From positions 1 to 26,446 of the forward strand of contig CALLKB010000040.1 of the NCBI GenBank assembly GCA_938008575.1: a DNA stretch of 26,446 nucleotides. Direction: 5' to 3'. This stretch comes from an uncultured Cytophagaceae bacterium (lineage in GTDB: Bacteria > Bacteroidota > Bacteroidia > Cytophagales > Spirosomataceae). A program made the position numbers and the translations under genes. The stretch's first letter is position 1. Every line of letters begins with the position of its first letter. The notes beneath the pieces are model-generated. The model worked only from the letters and a program-made list of their open reading frames with translations, was not told the DNA's origin and did no database searches. Of the stretch, positions 6,395-15,881 are shown in pieces.

Positions 6395-9300
6395 TTACGA
6401 TTGTTTCAAATTTCGTTGCAAAATTGATTTAACTTCAGGCCGACAACTTCCACAACCCATGCCCGCCCCACTTAACTGACATAATTGCAGATGATCCGTA
6501 CATCCCGCTTCAATTTTAGCGATCAAATTCCCTTCCCCGACCCCATTGCAAGAGCAGATCAATTTTCCTATGACAGGCTCAGATGTTTCACCTGATCGCA
6601 ATAAAAGTAACCGCTTTTCGCTTAACTCAATTTTCTGCTCAATCAAATTTCGAAATTCTAGGAACTCTCTTTTATCTCCTATCAAAATGGCTCCAATTAG
6701 TCGGTCGTTGTGAATGATACACTTCTTATAATATCGTTTCGCCTTATCCACAAAAATCACCTCCTCATAAGCCGGGTCTTTAGGACATTCAACTACCCCC
6801 ATGGAACATAAATCCGTCCCCTGCATTTTCAAAATATTCATCAATAATGATCCCGAATATTGCTTTGAAATATCTCCACTGAGGTAACGAGCAACCACTT
6901 CTGCTTGTTGTTCTGCGGCCGCAGTAATCCCATACAACGAGCCTGCACATTCGGCAATTTCACCAATAGCAAAAATAGAAGGATCACTCGTCTGTAAATA
7001 TTCATCCACACATACCCCACGTTGAGTAAGTAAATCCGCCTCTTTTGCCAATTCAATATTAGGAATTGTACCAATTGCAATTACAATTCCCTGAGCTTGT
7101 AATGTCAAGCCACTTTTTAGTCGGACACCTTCTACGGCATAGGTACCCAATACGCGTTCTATTTCGTCATTGTAATGGATAGATATCCCTCGATCTACTA
7201 ATTCTTCATGCAACAATTGACTCCCCAATGGATCCAGTTGACGATCCATAAATCTTGAATTTCGGTGCACCAAAATTACAGGTATCTGCATTTCCTCCAA
7301 TGAAGCTGCCAATTCAATACCCAGCAATCCCCCACCAACAATGATAACCGGGCCCTTCGTTGGATCTATATGCGCTCGAAAGCGGTCAGCATCCGGCCTA
7401 CTACGCATCGTAAAAATTCCTTGTAAAGGTGGCAAATCCTTTAGTATTGCAGGCCGACTTCCTGTCGCTAATATCAGAATATCATATGCATGGATATCCC
7501 CGTTCGAGTCAGTTACTGATTTATTTTCGCGATTAATGGATTTGATTGCTAATCCCCGATGCAAGGTAATGGCATGCTCAACTTCCTCATCGTCCGACAT
7601 CTTCACTAAATTCATCCATGGTAATGTCCCATTGATATAATCGGGTAATAAAACCCGGTTATAAAATGGCAAATCCTCTTTACTGAATACAACTATTTCG
7701 TCTTCCGAATTGGCTAATCGATACGACTTTACAAATCCGCATGCGCCAGCACCGGCACCTATAACGACTATTTTTTGCTTCTGTTTGATGAAGGCTTGAA
7801 CCGAAACAGCCGAAAATTTAAAATCAGGCTCTTTACTTTTCGGATCCACAAGTGAAGATGTCAAGTTATTCACGCGATTATCATCTCGACCCGCAATTTT
7901 TCCCCAGTGCATAGGCATAAAGACACCTCCAGGTTTTATGTTCTGACTAAGCTTGGCTTTAACCCGAACAAATCCACGCTTATTTTTAACTTCCACTAAA
8001 GTCGCTTCTTGAATTCCAAGTCTAGCTGCATCCGATGGATGTATTTCCAAAAATGATTCAGATAGATGTTGTTTCAATTTGTTCACTTTCCCAGTTTTTG
8101 ACATCGTGTGCCACTGATCCCTTATCCGACCTGTATTTAAGATAAATGGATATTCATCACTACACTTTTCAGAAGTATTTTCATCTGATACGGCATGGAT
8201 TTGGGCTTTACCAGAAGCAGTATAAAAGTGATGGTCTGTAAATAAACGAGGTGTTCCAACTCCTTTAGAACCGCTAGGGTATGGCCACTGTACTGTTCTT
8301 TTTTCTTTTAAGATTGTATAGTTCAAGCCACTTATATCGATGTGTGTCCCAGCAGTTAATTGAGCATGTTCATCATAAATCTCACGAGTTTGATTAAAGT
8401 TGAAACCAGCATAACCCATTTCTTGGGCAAATCGGCAAATAATGGTCGCATCTGGGAGTGCTTCCCCTGGTGCATCAACTAGTTTAGGTAAGTAGGAAAT
8501 ACGCCTTTCTGCATTAGTCATCGTTCCTTCTTTTTCGGCCCACGCAGCCGCAGGAAAAACTACATCAGCATATGCTAATGTTTCAGCACAATTCGATATT
8601 TCTTGTACAACAACAAATTTGGCTTTTTTCAAACCAGCCTCAACAAGATGCACATCAGGCATACTCGTCAAGGGATTAGTACATATAATCCAAACAGCCT
8701 TCAAGGTCCCCGCTTCTAAAGCACTGAACATTTCCGTTGCACTTAAACCTGGTTTCGATGCAATCCGACCTGAAGGTACGCCCCAAAATGCTTCTACCTC
8801 TTCCCTGTGAGCTGAATTCAATAAATCACGATGTGCAGGTAATAAATTCGATAAACCACCCACCTCTCGGCCACCCATCGCATTAGGCTGACCCGTCAAT
8901 GAAAGTGGTCCAGCCCCGGGCCTGCCTATTTGCCCCGTAATTAAATTCAGATTAATCAACGAAAGATTTTTGTTCACCCCCACAGCACTTTGATTGAGGC
9001 CCATAGTCCACATACTCATATAAGCCTTTGCTCCAGCTATAAAACTTGCTGTCTGTTCTATAGCTGCTGTTGAAACTCCACAAATCAAAGCCGCCTCCTC
9101 AATAGTTCGCAAAAAAACAGATTCGCGATATGCTTCGAATCCTTCCGCATGTTGCTGGATAAAATGTTGATCAACCGCCCCCATTTCGATTATTAGTCTA
9201 CCAATAGCATGATGCAAAACAATATCTGTTCCAGGATTGACCTGAAGGTGAATATCAGCTAGTTCACAAGTTTGCGTCTTGCGTGGATCACTGACAATGA

Positions 9301-9913
9301 TTTTAAGTTGAGGATTTCGTTCCTTGGCCGCTTCAACGCGCCTCCAAAGTATGGGATGACACCAAGCAGGATTTGCCCCTGCAACAAATAGTACATCCGC
9401 GAAATCTAAATCCTCAAAAGAAACAGGCACAGAATCCTCTCCTAAACTCAACTTATACCCAACAACTGCAGAACTCATACAAAGGCGTGAGTTAGTATCA
9501 ATATTATTGCTACCAATATACCCCTTAATCAACTTATTAATCACATAATACTCCTCGGTAAGACATTGACCTGATGCATAAAATGCGACAGAATCAGGAC
9601 CATATTGCTTAATCAGAGCCTTAAATACGGCAGCTGTGCGTTCCATGGCTTGATCCCAACTAACCCGCTTTCGGGCTTGGTTTTTGCCATATCGAATTTC
9701 TGGATAAAGTAATCGATCAGAGGAATCGTTAACGGTATAATGTAAATTCATTCCTTTACTGCACAGTTTGCCATCATTGACTGGATGACCTTTTTCCCCT
9801 TCTACGTGCAGCCGACCTAATGGATCTTTTTGAATAGATACACCACAGCCAACACCGCAATAACAACAAGTGCTTTGGTGCTGTGTAAAACCGGCTTTCA
9901 GGTGTTTTTCCAT
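6395..9913 (-). CDS. Assimilatory nitrate reductase fused to NirB-like FAD/NAD(P)H and [2Fe-2S] domains
   Basis: The 1172-residue protein reduces nitrate to nitrite. Residues 1-705 are a NasA/NarB-type molybdopterin oxidoreductase. They carry an N-terminal [4Fe-4S] site (C16-x2-C19-x3-C23 and C51), a probable Mo ligand Cys145 in NSRLCMSSAV, and the C-terminal MGD-binding domain (LNTGRIRDQWHTMSKTGK). Residues 713-1110 are a pyridine-nucleotide-disulfide oxidoreductase like NirB, with an FAD motif (VVIGAGAGACG) and an NAD(P) motif (IIVGGGLLGIELA, 857-869). Residues 1120-1157 hold a BFD-like [2Fe-2S] site (C1120-x-C1122, C1154-x2-C1157). Bacillus NasB/NasC and Klebsiella NasA/NasC split these jobs between subunits. 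The start lies 10 bases after the narK stop. Confidence 0.9.
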   Translation of the reverse strand: MEKHLKAGFTQHQSTCCYCGVGCGVSIQKDPLGRLHVEGEKGHPVNDGKLCSKGMNLHYTVNDSSDRLLYPEIRYGKNQARKRVSWDQAMERTAAVFKALIKQYGPDSVAFYASGQCLTEEYYVINKLIKGYIGSNNIDTNSRLCMSSAVVGYKLSLGEDSVPVSFEDLDFADVLFVAGANPAWCHPILWRRVEAAKERNPQLKIIVSDPRKTQTCELADIHLQVNPGTDIVLHHAIGRLIIEMGAVDQHFIQQHAEGFEAYRESVFLRTIEEAALICGVSTAAIEQTASFIAGAKAYMSMWTMGLNQSAVGVNKNLSLINLNLITGQIGRPGAGPLSLTGQPNAMGGREVGGLSNLLPAHRDLLNSAHREEVEAFWGVPSGRIASKPGLSATEMFSALEAGTLKAVWIICTNPLTSMPDVHLVEAGLKKAKFVVVQEISNCAETLAYADVVFPAAAWAEKEGTMTNAERRISYLPKLVDAPGEALPDATIICRFAQEMGYAGFNFNQTREIYDEHAQLTAGTHIDISGLNYTILKEKRTVQWPYPSGSKGVGTPRLFTDHHFYTASGKAQIHAVSDENTSEKCSDEYPFILNTGRIRDQWHTMSKTGKVNKLKQHLSESFLEIHPSDAARLGIQEATLVEVKNKRGFVRVKAKLSQNIKPGGVFMPMHWGKIAGRDDNRVNNLTSSLVDPKSKEPDFKFSAVSVQAFIKQKQKIVVIGAGAGACGFVKSYRLANSEDEIVVFSKEDLPFYNRVLLPDYINGTLPWMNLVKMSDDEEVEHAITLHRGLAIKSINRENKSVTDSNGDIHAYDILILATGSRPAILKDLPPLQGIFTMRSRPDADRFRAHIDPTKGPVIIVGGGLLGIELAASLEEMQIPVILVHRNSRFMDRQLDPLGSQLLHEELVDRGISIHYNDEIERVLGTYAVEGVRLKSGLTLQAQGIVIAIGTIPNIELAKEADLLTQRGVCVDEYLQTSDPSIFAIGEIAECAGSLYGITAAAEQQAEVVARYLSGDISKQYSGSLLMNILKMQGTDLCSMGVVECPKDPAYEEVIFVDKAKRYYKKCIIHNDRLIGAILIGDKREFLEFRNLIEQKIELSEKRLLLLRSGETSEPVIGKLICSCNGVGEGNLIAKIEAGCTDHLQLCQLSGAGMGCGSCRPEVKSILQRNLKQS

Positions 9914-9923
9914 CGTTTTATAT

Positions 9924-11204
9924 TTAAGCCAATTGTAATTCTACCGACTTTTTGGATTCCGAAAAACGGGTAATAAAAACAATCACCGAAACAGCTATAG
10001 CAATAAGACCGATGTACCCAAAGGCTTGCATATAAGTAATGGTTTCACTTTTAAATAAAAATCCAAATAACATACCTCCAACATTTCCGCCGGCCCCTAC
10101 CACACCACTCACCAGTCCAACATTTTTTGAGTTAATAAAAGGAGTAATAGCATAGGTAGTTCCATTAGCCATTTTTAAGAACAAGGCAAAAGTGACCATT
10201 GACAAAATTGCTAATGTCATATTTCCTGCATTAGCAAAAAGTAGCAAACCTAGACCTTCCAACAATAAAACAGATGCTAACAACAAACCTTTTCCTCGCA
10301 TTCCATAGCTTCGTCCCACCCGATCAGCAAATATGCCCCCAAGTGCGCGAGCAAAAATATTCATAAAACCGAAAGCCCCAGCCCAGAAACCAGCAGCGCT
10401 TTGACTTAGATTATATTCTTGAACAAAATGCAATGCTGCCACATTATCAAATGTAATCTCCATACCAAAACAAACAGCATAGGATAATGCCAAAGCCCAA
10501 ACTCGCCAATCCTTAAGTACGGAATAATCTGTTTTTGTTTTCGCTTGAACTTCGCGCTCAATCTCATCGTAATTCCCTGCTGGTGTATCTTTAGTGAAAT
10601 AAAAATAAACAAAAGCCATGATAAGCATCATCACACCAGGCAAAATCATCGCATACCTCCAAGCATCCGCTTTCACAAATCCAAAGCCAACAATCACTGA
10701 AAAAACGATTGGCATTAACATGTTTGTCACCCCACCACCTAAATTTCCCCAACCACCAGCGACTGCATTTGCTGTTCCTTTCAATGCAGCTGAAAACATC
10801 ATGGAAGTATGAAATTGCGTAATAACAAATGATGCGCCTATAATGCTTATGGCTAATCGAAACAATAAAAAACTCGTGTAGCTATCTGCTAATCCCACGC
10901 ACATGACAGGGATAGACCCGATTAACAATAATGCAGTGTAGGTTTTCCGAGGTCCCCATGTATCACATAACCGCCCTATAAGCAACCGTGCTATAATAGT
11001 TCCCGAAACTGAGGCAATGATGATATTTCCGATTTGAGGTTTCGTCAAATGCAAGGTTTCTTTGATTGTTGGCATCAATGGTGCTAAACCAAACCATCCA
11101 AAAAAACAAACAAAAAAAGTCATCCAAGTGATGTGAAACGTGCGCATTTGTATGCCACGGAAAGAAAAAATACTTAATTTTTCGAGAGGTTTAATCGTAT
11201 TCAT
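9924..11204 (-). CDS. narK: Nitrate/nitrite MFS transporter, NarK family
   Basis: The 426-residue inner-membrane protein has 12 predicted segments and both nitrate-signature motifs of the NNP family: GWGNLGGG at 151-158 and GAGGNVGG at 370-377. The MFS loop after helix 2 reads GRLCDTWGPRK, and the mirrored loop reads ADRVGRSYG. It brings nitrate into the cytoplasm and may export nitrite. The ATG at 11204 is chosen; the frame is open a further 18 codons, but that part overlaps the porin gene and has no transporter character. It lies 20 bases after the porin stop and 10 bases before the nitrate reductase gene. Confidence 0.9.
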   Translation of the reverse strand: MNTIKPLEKLSIFSFRGIQMRTFHITWMTFFVCFFGWFGLAPLMPTIKETLHLTKPQIGNIIIASVSGTIIARLLIGRLCDTWGPRKTYTALLLIGSIPVMCVGLADSYTSFLLFRLAISIIGASFVITQFHTSMMFSAALKGTANAVAGGWGNLGGGVTNMLMPIVFSVIVGFGFVKADAWRYAMILPGVMMLIMAFVYFYFTKDTPAGNYDEIEREVQAKTKTDYSVLKDWRVWALALSYAVCFGMEITFDNVAALHFVQEYNLSQSAAGFWAGAFGFMNIFARALGGIFADRVGRSYGMRGKGLLLASVLLLEGLGLLLFANAGNMTLAILSMVTFALFLKMANGTTYAITPFINSKNVGLVSGVVGAGGNVGGMLFGFLFKSETITYMQAFGYIGLIAIAVSVIVFITRFSESKKSVELQLA

Positions 11205-11224
11205 CTTGTATACATTTAGGTGGA

Positions 11225-12715
11225 TTAAAAAATAACATTCAATTGTAGGTAGGCCCAAGAGGCCTTTTTCTGTGCGGTGCCAGGATTTAAGTCCTTCGCA
11301 AGGACCATAGAGTCACTAGCATGTAGGAAGGAATAACCAAATTCGAGTGTACTGAATTTATTCAGGGAATAGGTACTTACCCAATCCATCTCAAACCCGA
11401 GATAAGGATCTATTTTCTGTCCATCCATGGCTTTTTGATCTGCCGCCAAAGCGAAATAATGGAGGTCGATTCCTGAATTAAATCGTTTATTCGAAGACTG
11501 ATATTTGACCTTTAAATATGCATCAGATAACCCTCCTTTGGGAGAACCTGTTCCTGCATAGAAATAATCCATCAATCCCCAAAACTTATGTGGAGTTCCG
11601 TACAATGGGTCAAATCTCCGATTCATTTTCGAGCTATCAAATGCATCATTACCCGAAACCAAATCCCAACCCGCTACATATGCTATCTGTTTTGGCTGAT
11701 ATGTGAGCACGAAAGAAGAAGTGTACGCATTCAAATTAAGTCCATCCTTGTCATGACCCGTTTGATAATACATCGCAGCATAAAGCTGAATGACTTTTGA
11801 TAATGGAATCGTTAGTGTTGAACCCAAAGTCCATCTGGCATGAAGGGTGTTCGAATGGTAACGTCGCCCATATACATATGCCGTATCTTTTCCTGCAATT
11901 GTACGTAAAGAGTCCACTTGAAAAGCACCAAACTGGTCGCTAACGACTAGCCCAGACCACTTGGCTTTTGCAATATTTTTAGCCAAATGTAGAAATTGAA
12001 GCGATTTATAATTTTGACCTAATGCATTTGTCGAAGGAGGATTTATTAACCCGGCAGAACCTGTCTTGCTAGATATACCATTGGCTGCAATCAATGGAAC
12101 AAAACCCGACGGGGTTGGAACTAAATTACCTTTACTATCCTTGACATATGGCAAGACATTTCCTGGTACATAATAGGTGCCATCTGTTTGAAATGCATCA
12201 GTATTTTGATTATATGCAATACCAAAATCAACACGCCATCCTTTGTGAAGCATTTTGAAGACCATCGCATCATGTCGGCGAGCTTGTTGCAACCAATCCA
12301 GATTACCTAAAAGTCGGGAATCGTCATAGACTAATTCTTGCCGGCCAATCTTCAGACCCAAGTACTCTACGAATCCCGGCAAACTAGTGTCTTTTTTGTT
12401 CATCAAGGAAATTTCAGCCCATGCCTCATGGATACTTAAACGAGCACCTTCAGCAGTAGAAATTGTAGAGGCATCTTGACCCCATACACGCACGTCCTGA
12501 ATTGATGCTTGAAATTGTACTCGATTACTTTTAAATGCACTTGTCACCCTAGCCCGCTGTGATATAAAAAAAGCCGGTTCATTCGTATTAAGGCGCAAAG
12601 TTCCAAACCCATCGCGGTATTCAGCACGGTTACGAAGTTGGCCCGACCAGGTTAGCTGTCCGAATGCCTGGCATCCGAAAAGCAGAAATATCCAAAGTAA
12701 TTTATAGTTCATCAT
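11225..12715 (-). CDS. Alginate-export-type outer-membrane porin in the nitrate operon
   Basis: The 496-residue protein has a signal peptide (residues 1-19, ending CQAFG) and then a run of alternating amphipathic strands, ending in the outer-membrane signature phenylalanine (LQLNVIF). The early part (SGQLRNRAEYRDGFGTL, SQRARVTSAFKSN, WAEISL, KIGRQELVYDDSRLLGN, RRHDAMVFK) matches the alginate export family (PF13372). The gene sits between nirD and narK with a 14-base overlap to nirD, so it very likely serves as an outer-membrane channel for nitrate or nitrite rather than alginate. That role is inferred from context only. The MM start leaves one codon of uncertainty. Confidence 0.82.
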   Translation of the reverse strand: MMNYKLLWIFLLFGCQAFGQLTWSGQLRNRAEYRDGFGTLRLNTNEPAFFISQRARVTSAFKSNRVQFQASIQDVRVWGQDASTISTAEGARLSIHEAWAEISLMNKKDTSLPGFVEYLGLKIGRQELVYDDSRLLGNLDWLQQARRHDAMVFKMLHKGWRVDFGIAYNQNTDAFQTDGTYYVPGNVLPYVKDSKGNLVPTPSGFVPLIAANGISSKTGSAGLINPPSTNALGQNYKSLQFLHLAKNIAKAKWSGLVVSDQFGAFQVDSLRTIAGKDTAYVYGRRYHSNTLHARWTLGSTLTIPLSKVIQLYAAMYYQTGHDKDGLNLNAYTSSFVLTYQPKQIAYVAGWDLVSGNDAFDSSKMNRRFDPLYGTPHKFWGLMDYFYAGTGSPKGGLSDAYLKVKYQSSNKRFNSGIDLHYFALAADQKAMDGQKIDPYLGFEMDWVSTYSLNKFSTLEFGYSFLHASDSMVLAKDLNPGTAQKKASWAYLQLNVIF

Positions 12716-13058
12716 CCGTAATACTTAGGAAAACTTGATCATCATCCACACGTACTTGATAGGTTTTAATGGCGCATTCATCACCACTCAGACATTCTCC
12801 TGTTTTTAAAGAAAAGGTCTTTTTGTGAAAGGGGCATGCCACTTTGGGCTCATCTCCTTGGGATCCTATCATCCCTCGACTTAATGCCATTTGATGCCGG
12901 TGTGGACATTCATTTTGTGTTGCATACCATTCACCTCTTCGCTTAAAATGGAATAAAGCGATTTGTAAGTCAGCTACTTTAACACATACGCCTCCATTCT
13001 CAGGAACATCTTGTACCGAACAAGCGTGAATCCACTTGTCATTCATTGTATCTACCAT
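12702..13058 (-). CDS. nirD: Nitrite reductase small subunit (Rieske-type)
   Basis: The 118-residue protein is a NirD-like Rieske domain. The [2Fe-2S] ligands are C51-x-H53 (ECPHRHQMALS) and C75-x2-H78 (ACPFHKKTF). It partners NirB in NAD(P)H-dependent reduction of nitrite to ammonium. The ATG at 13058 is chosen because it lies 7 bases after the nirB stop and gives normal family length. The frame can extend 17 codons into nirB, but that segment (NYVNKKWRKPGNN) looks like out-of-frame nirB sequence. The gene overlaps the porin start by 14 bases. Confidence 0.9.
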   Translation of the reverse strand: MVDTMNDKWIHACSVQDVPENGGVCVKVADLQIALFHFKRRGEWYATQNECPHRHQMALSRGMIGSQGDEPKVACPFHKKTFSLKTGECLSGDECAIKTYQVRVDDDQVFLSITDDEL

Positions 13059-13065
13059 AGCGATA

Positions 13066-15561
13066 TTATTTCCAGGCTTTCGCCATTTTTTGTTCACGTA
13101 ATTCGTCAAATTGTACTGTGGGGTCTTTTTCTTCAGGTGCGTTCACAAAGTGACTGAAGCGTTTTCTGAATGCAGGATTTTCAACTGCGGCCTTCCATTC
13201 ACAGACATAATTATCGACCAATGATTGCATCTCAGTTTCTAGTTCTGCCCCTAAGCCTAAGCTGTCATTGACTACTACGTTACGCAGATAATCCATTCCA
13301 CCCTCTAGTTTATTTAACCAAGTAGCTGTTCGGGTAAGAGGGTCAGCCGTCTTAATGTAAAACATTAAGAATCGGTCGATGTAGCGAATACACGTTTCAC
13401 TATCCAAGTCACTCGCTAATAAAAGCGCATGTTGCGGCTTCGATCCGCCATTCCCACAAACATGTAAATTCCATCCTTTTTCTGTGGCGATGATTCCAAA
13501 ATCTTTACTTTGCGCCTCAGCACATTCGCGAATGCAACCAGAAACCCCACCTTTAATTTTATGCGGAGCACGGATGCCTCTGTAACGCTCCTCAATTTGA
13601 ATGGCGAAGGAAACGGAATCATGTAAGCCAAAACGACACCATGTACTCCCAACACAACTTTTTACGGTTCGCAAAGCCTTACCATAAGCATGTCCACTTT
13701 CAAAACCAGCAGCAATTAATTGTTCCCAGATTGTAGGCAAATCTGACAAGTGAGCACCAAATAAATCGATTCGCTGACCTCCTGTAATTTTGGTATATAA
13801 GTTAAATTCTTTGGCAACTTGACCTATGACAATCAACTTATCAGGCGTTATTTCACCACCAGGGATACGTGGAACTACGGAATAAGTGCCTCCTTTTTGA
13901 ATATTGGCTAAGAAACGGTCATTACTATCTTGCGCAGTATCATTGCCTTTATCGAGTATTAATTCATTCCATAGGCTAGCGAGAATGGAAGCTACTAATG
14001 GCTTACACGTCTCGCAACCATCTCCTTGACCATGCACAGTTAATACTTCATCATAGGAACGAAGGTCATGTAAACGAATAAGATCCATTAATTCTTGCCG
14101 ACTAAACTCAAAATGTTCACAGATCACATTTCGCACATATATTCCTTGCGCCTTCAAAGTATGATTAATAATATCTTTGACCATAGGAACACAACCACCG
14201 CAGCCGGTTCCTGCCTTACAACATTTTTTAATATCGTCTAACGTGGCAGCCCCTTCAAGCACATGACTGGAAATATCTCCTTTGCTCACAGCTTCACAGC
14301 TACAAATCACGGCCTCATCAGGCAAACTAGTAACACCTGCCCCTCCATCGTGCTCTCCCCCACGCGCCCCCAAAAGAATATCCTCCGGATTAGGAGGCAA
14401 CACCACTTTGTTTTTACATGTTTGTAACAACATGTTATATTGGTCTGCATCTCCGATTAATATACCACCTAACAATTCTTTCCCATCAGGACTAATATTG
14501 ACACGCTTATAAATACCTTTATTTCTATCTTCAAAAACAATGGTGTGAGCATCATTACCCGTTACAAAAGGATCACCAAAACTGGCCACATCTACTCCAA
14601 TCAGTTTAAGTTTTGTACTCATATCAAAACCCTGGAATGTCTTTTCTAAGCCCAACAAGGTTGAAACTGCGGCTTCAGCCATATCATATCCTGGGGCAAC
14701 CAAGCCGTAAATCATCCCTTCATACAAAGCACATTCGCCTATTGCTAATATATGATGATCAGACGTTTGCATATATTGATTAACAACAATTCCTCCTCTA
14801 GGCCCCACTTCCAGCCCGCATGCACGAGCTAGCTCATCACGGGGTTTGATCCCAGCTGAAATCACGAGCATGTCCACAGGAAGAATACTTTCATCCTGAA
14901 ATTGCATGCCAGAAATAGCGGATTCCCCTAAAATTTCTTGGGTATTTTTAGACGTATGAATGGTTAAACCGAGTGATTCCAGCTTACCCTGCAACAGAGA
15001 AGAGCCCGCATCGTCGATTTGCCTAGGCATTAATCGAGGGGCAAATTCAATCACGTGCGTATCGCAAACACCCAAGTCAATCATAGCTTTTGCTGCCTCT
15101 AACCCTAATAATCCACCTCCTATCACTGCCCCAGTTTTTGCTTTAGGAGCCCATGATTGCATCAATACTAAATCTTCGATAGTACGATAGATAAAGACAC
15201 CCGCTTTTTCAACACCGGGAATCGGTGGAACGAAAGCTGCGGAACCAGTCGCAAGGATCAAATAATCATAATATGCAACTCGACCTAGATATGAGCGCAC
15301 ACTTTTTGCTTTACGATCAATTTCTAAAATAGGATCTCCAATAATTAATTCGATGCCCTTATCTGCATACCAAGAGGAAGGAGCCAGTTGGAGTTCTTCA
15401 GCTGACTTTCCATTAAAAAATTCACTGAGGTGAACGCGATCATAAGCAGGCCTCATTTCTTCTCCAAAGACAATAAGATCTAGTGATTTTGTGGATTTCG
15501 CAACCAACTTTTCACAAAGTTTAAAGCCAACCATGCCATTTCCAACGATGATAATTTTCAT
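13066..15561 (-). CDS. nirB: NAD(P)H nitrite reductase large subunit
   Basis: The 831-residue protein reduces nitrite to ammonium. Residues 1-310 are the FAD/NAD(P) module (IIIVGNGMVG at the start, AVIGGGLLGLEAA near 145-157). A BFD-like [2Fe-2S] site follows (C420-x-C422, C454-x2-C457), then a second BFD-like repeat (about 481-530) in which GDGCETC is kept. The siroheme reductase part carries the half domain near 560-620 and the cluster ligands C636-x5-C642 and C676-x3-C680 (SCVGSTWC and GGVSGCIREC). The start at 15561 is chosen because the FAD motif begins there; a seven-codon extension is possible. It is the first gene of the operon. Confidence 0.95.
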   Translation of the reverse strand: MKIIIVGNGMVGFKLCEKLVAKSTKSLDLIVFGEEMRPAYDRVHLSEFFNGKSAEELQLAPSSWYADKGIELIIGDPILEIDRKAKSVRSYLGRVAYYDYLILATGSAAFVPPIPGVEKAGVFIYRTIEDLVLMQSWAPKAKTGAVIGGGLLGLEAAKAMIDLGVCDTHVIEFAPRLMPRQIDDAGSSLLQGKLESLGLTIHTSKNTQEILGESAISGMQFQDESILPVDMLVISAGIKPRDELARACGLEVGPRGGIVVNQYMQTSDHHILAIGECALYEGMIYGLVAPGYDMAEAAVSTLLGLEKTFQGFDMSTKLKLIGVDVASFGDPFVTGNDAHTIVFEDRNKGIYKRVNISPDGKELLGGILIGDADQYNMLLQTCKNKVVLPPNPEDILLGARGGEHDGGAGVTSLPDEAVICSCEAVSKGDISSHVLEGAATLDDIKKCCKAGTGCGGCVPMVKDIINHTLKAQGIYVRNVICEHFEFSRQELMDLIRLHDLRSYDEVLTVHGQGDGCETCKPLVASILASLWNELILDKGNDTAQDSNDRFLANIQKGGTYSVVPRIPGGEITPDKLIVIGQVAKEFNLYTKITGGQRIDLFGAHLSDLPTIWEQLIAAGFESGHAYGKALRTVKSCVGSTWCRFGLHDSVSFAIQIEERYRGIRAPHKIKGGVSGCIRECAEAQSKDFGIIATEKGWNLHVCGNGGSKPQHALLLASDLDSETCIRYIDRFLMFYIKTADPLTRTATWLNKLEGGMDYLRNVVVNDSLGLGAELETEMQSLVDNYVCEWKAAVENPAFRKRFSHFVNAPEEKDPTVQFDELREQKMAKAWK

Positions 15562-15595
15562 AATGCTAAATTTTAGGAACAATAATTGTACTATT

Positions 15596-15629
15596 CAAAT
15601 ATATATTTCAATCGCACAAATAAATTCAA
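15596..15629 (-). promoter_or_regulatory. Candidate nirB operon promoter
   Basis: On the minus strand 15603-15596 reads TATATTTG, a full match to the Bacteroidota -7 pattern TAnnTTTG. A TTG lies at 15629-15627, 23 bases upstream, at the long end of the usual spacing. Transcription would start roughly 30 bases before the nirB ATG. The region is AT-rich, so chance matches are likely. Confidence 0.35.
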
Positions 15630-15771
15630 GCTAAATGCAAAATGATAACAACAAGAATGACTCCTGATTTTGCTCCAATAATGTATTTATATGCTTGATT
15701 ACGGAACAAATATCTATGACAAAAATTTTACAAACAAGAAATATTGGATTTATTTTAAACCTATTTTTATC

Positions 15772-15785
15772 AATTTTGCAAAATT
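15772..15785. promoter_or_regulatory. Perfect 14-bp palindrome AATTTTGCAAAATT
   Basis: The sequence equals its own reverse complement. A partial echo (TTGCAAATT, 15788-15796) follows within three bases. It lies between the two divergent transcription units, about 90 bases upstream of the cobA -7 candidate and 170 bases upstream of the nirB one. It could bind a dimeric regulator, but AT-rich sequence makes chance palindromes common. Confidence 0.35.
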
Positions 15786-15873
15786 TATTGCAAATTAACT
15801 TAATTTTTAAACCTAAAAATGAAAGTTTTTTAAAAAATTTCAAAATATATTACAATAATCAATCTTCAATGTT

Positions 15874-15881
15874 TAGATTTG
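15874..15881 (+). promoter_or_regulatory. Candidate -7 element for cobA
   Basis: TAGATTTG matches TAnnTTTG and lies 64 bases before the chosen cobA ATG. No TTG is found 19-23 bases upstream, so only half of the promoter pattern is present, which would suit a promoter that needs an activator. Confidence 0.3.

Noticed and set aside
13416..13655. Open frame inside nirB on the minus strand
   Set aside because: It is in an alternative frame of the conserved siroheme region of nirB and shows no domain of its own.
15632..15641. TAAATGCAAA identical to one arm of the TonB receptor operator, near the nirB promoter
   Set aside because: Only a half-site; the second arm is absent and the region is AT-rich, so it is probably chance.
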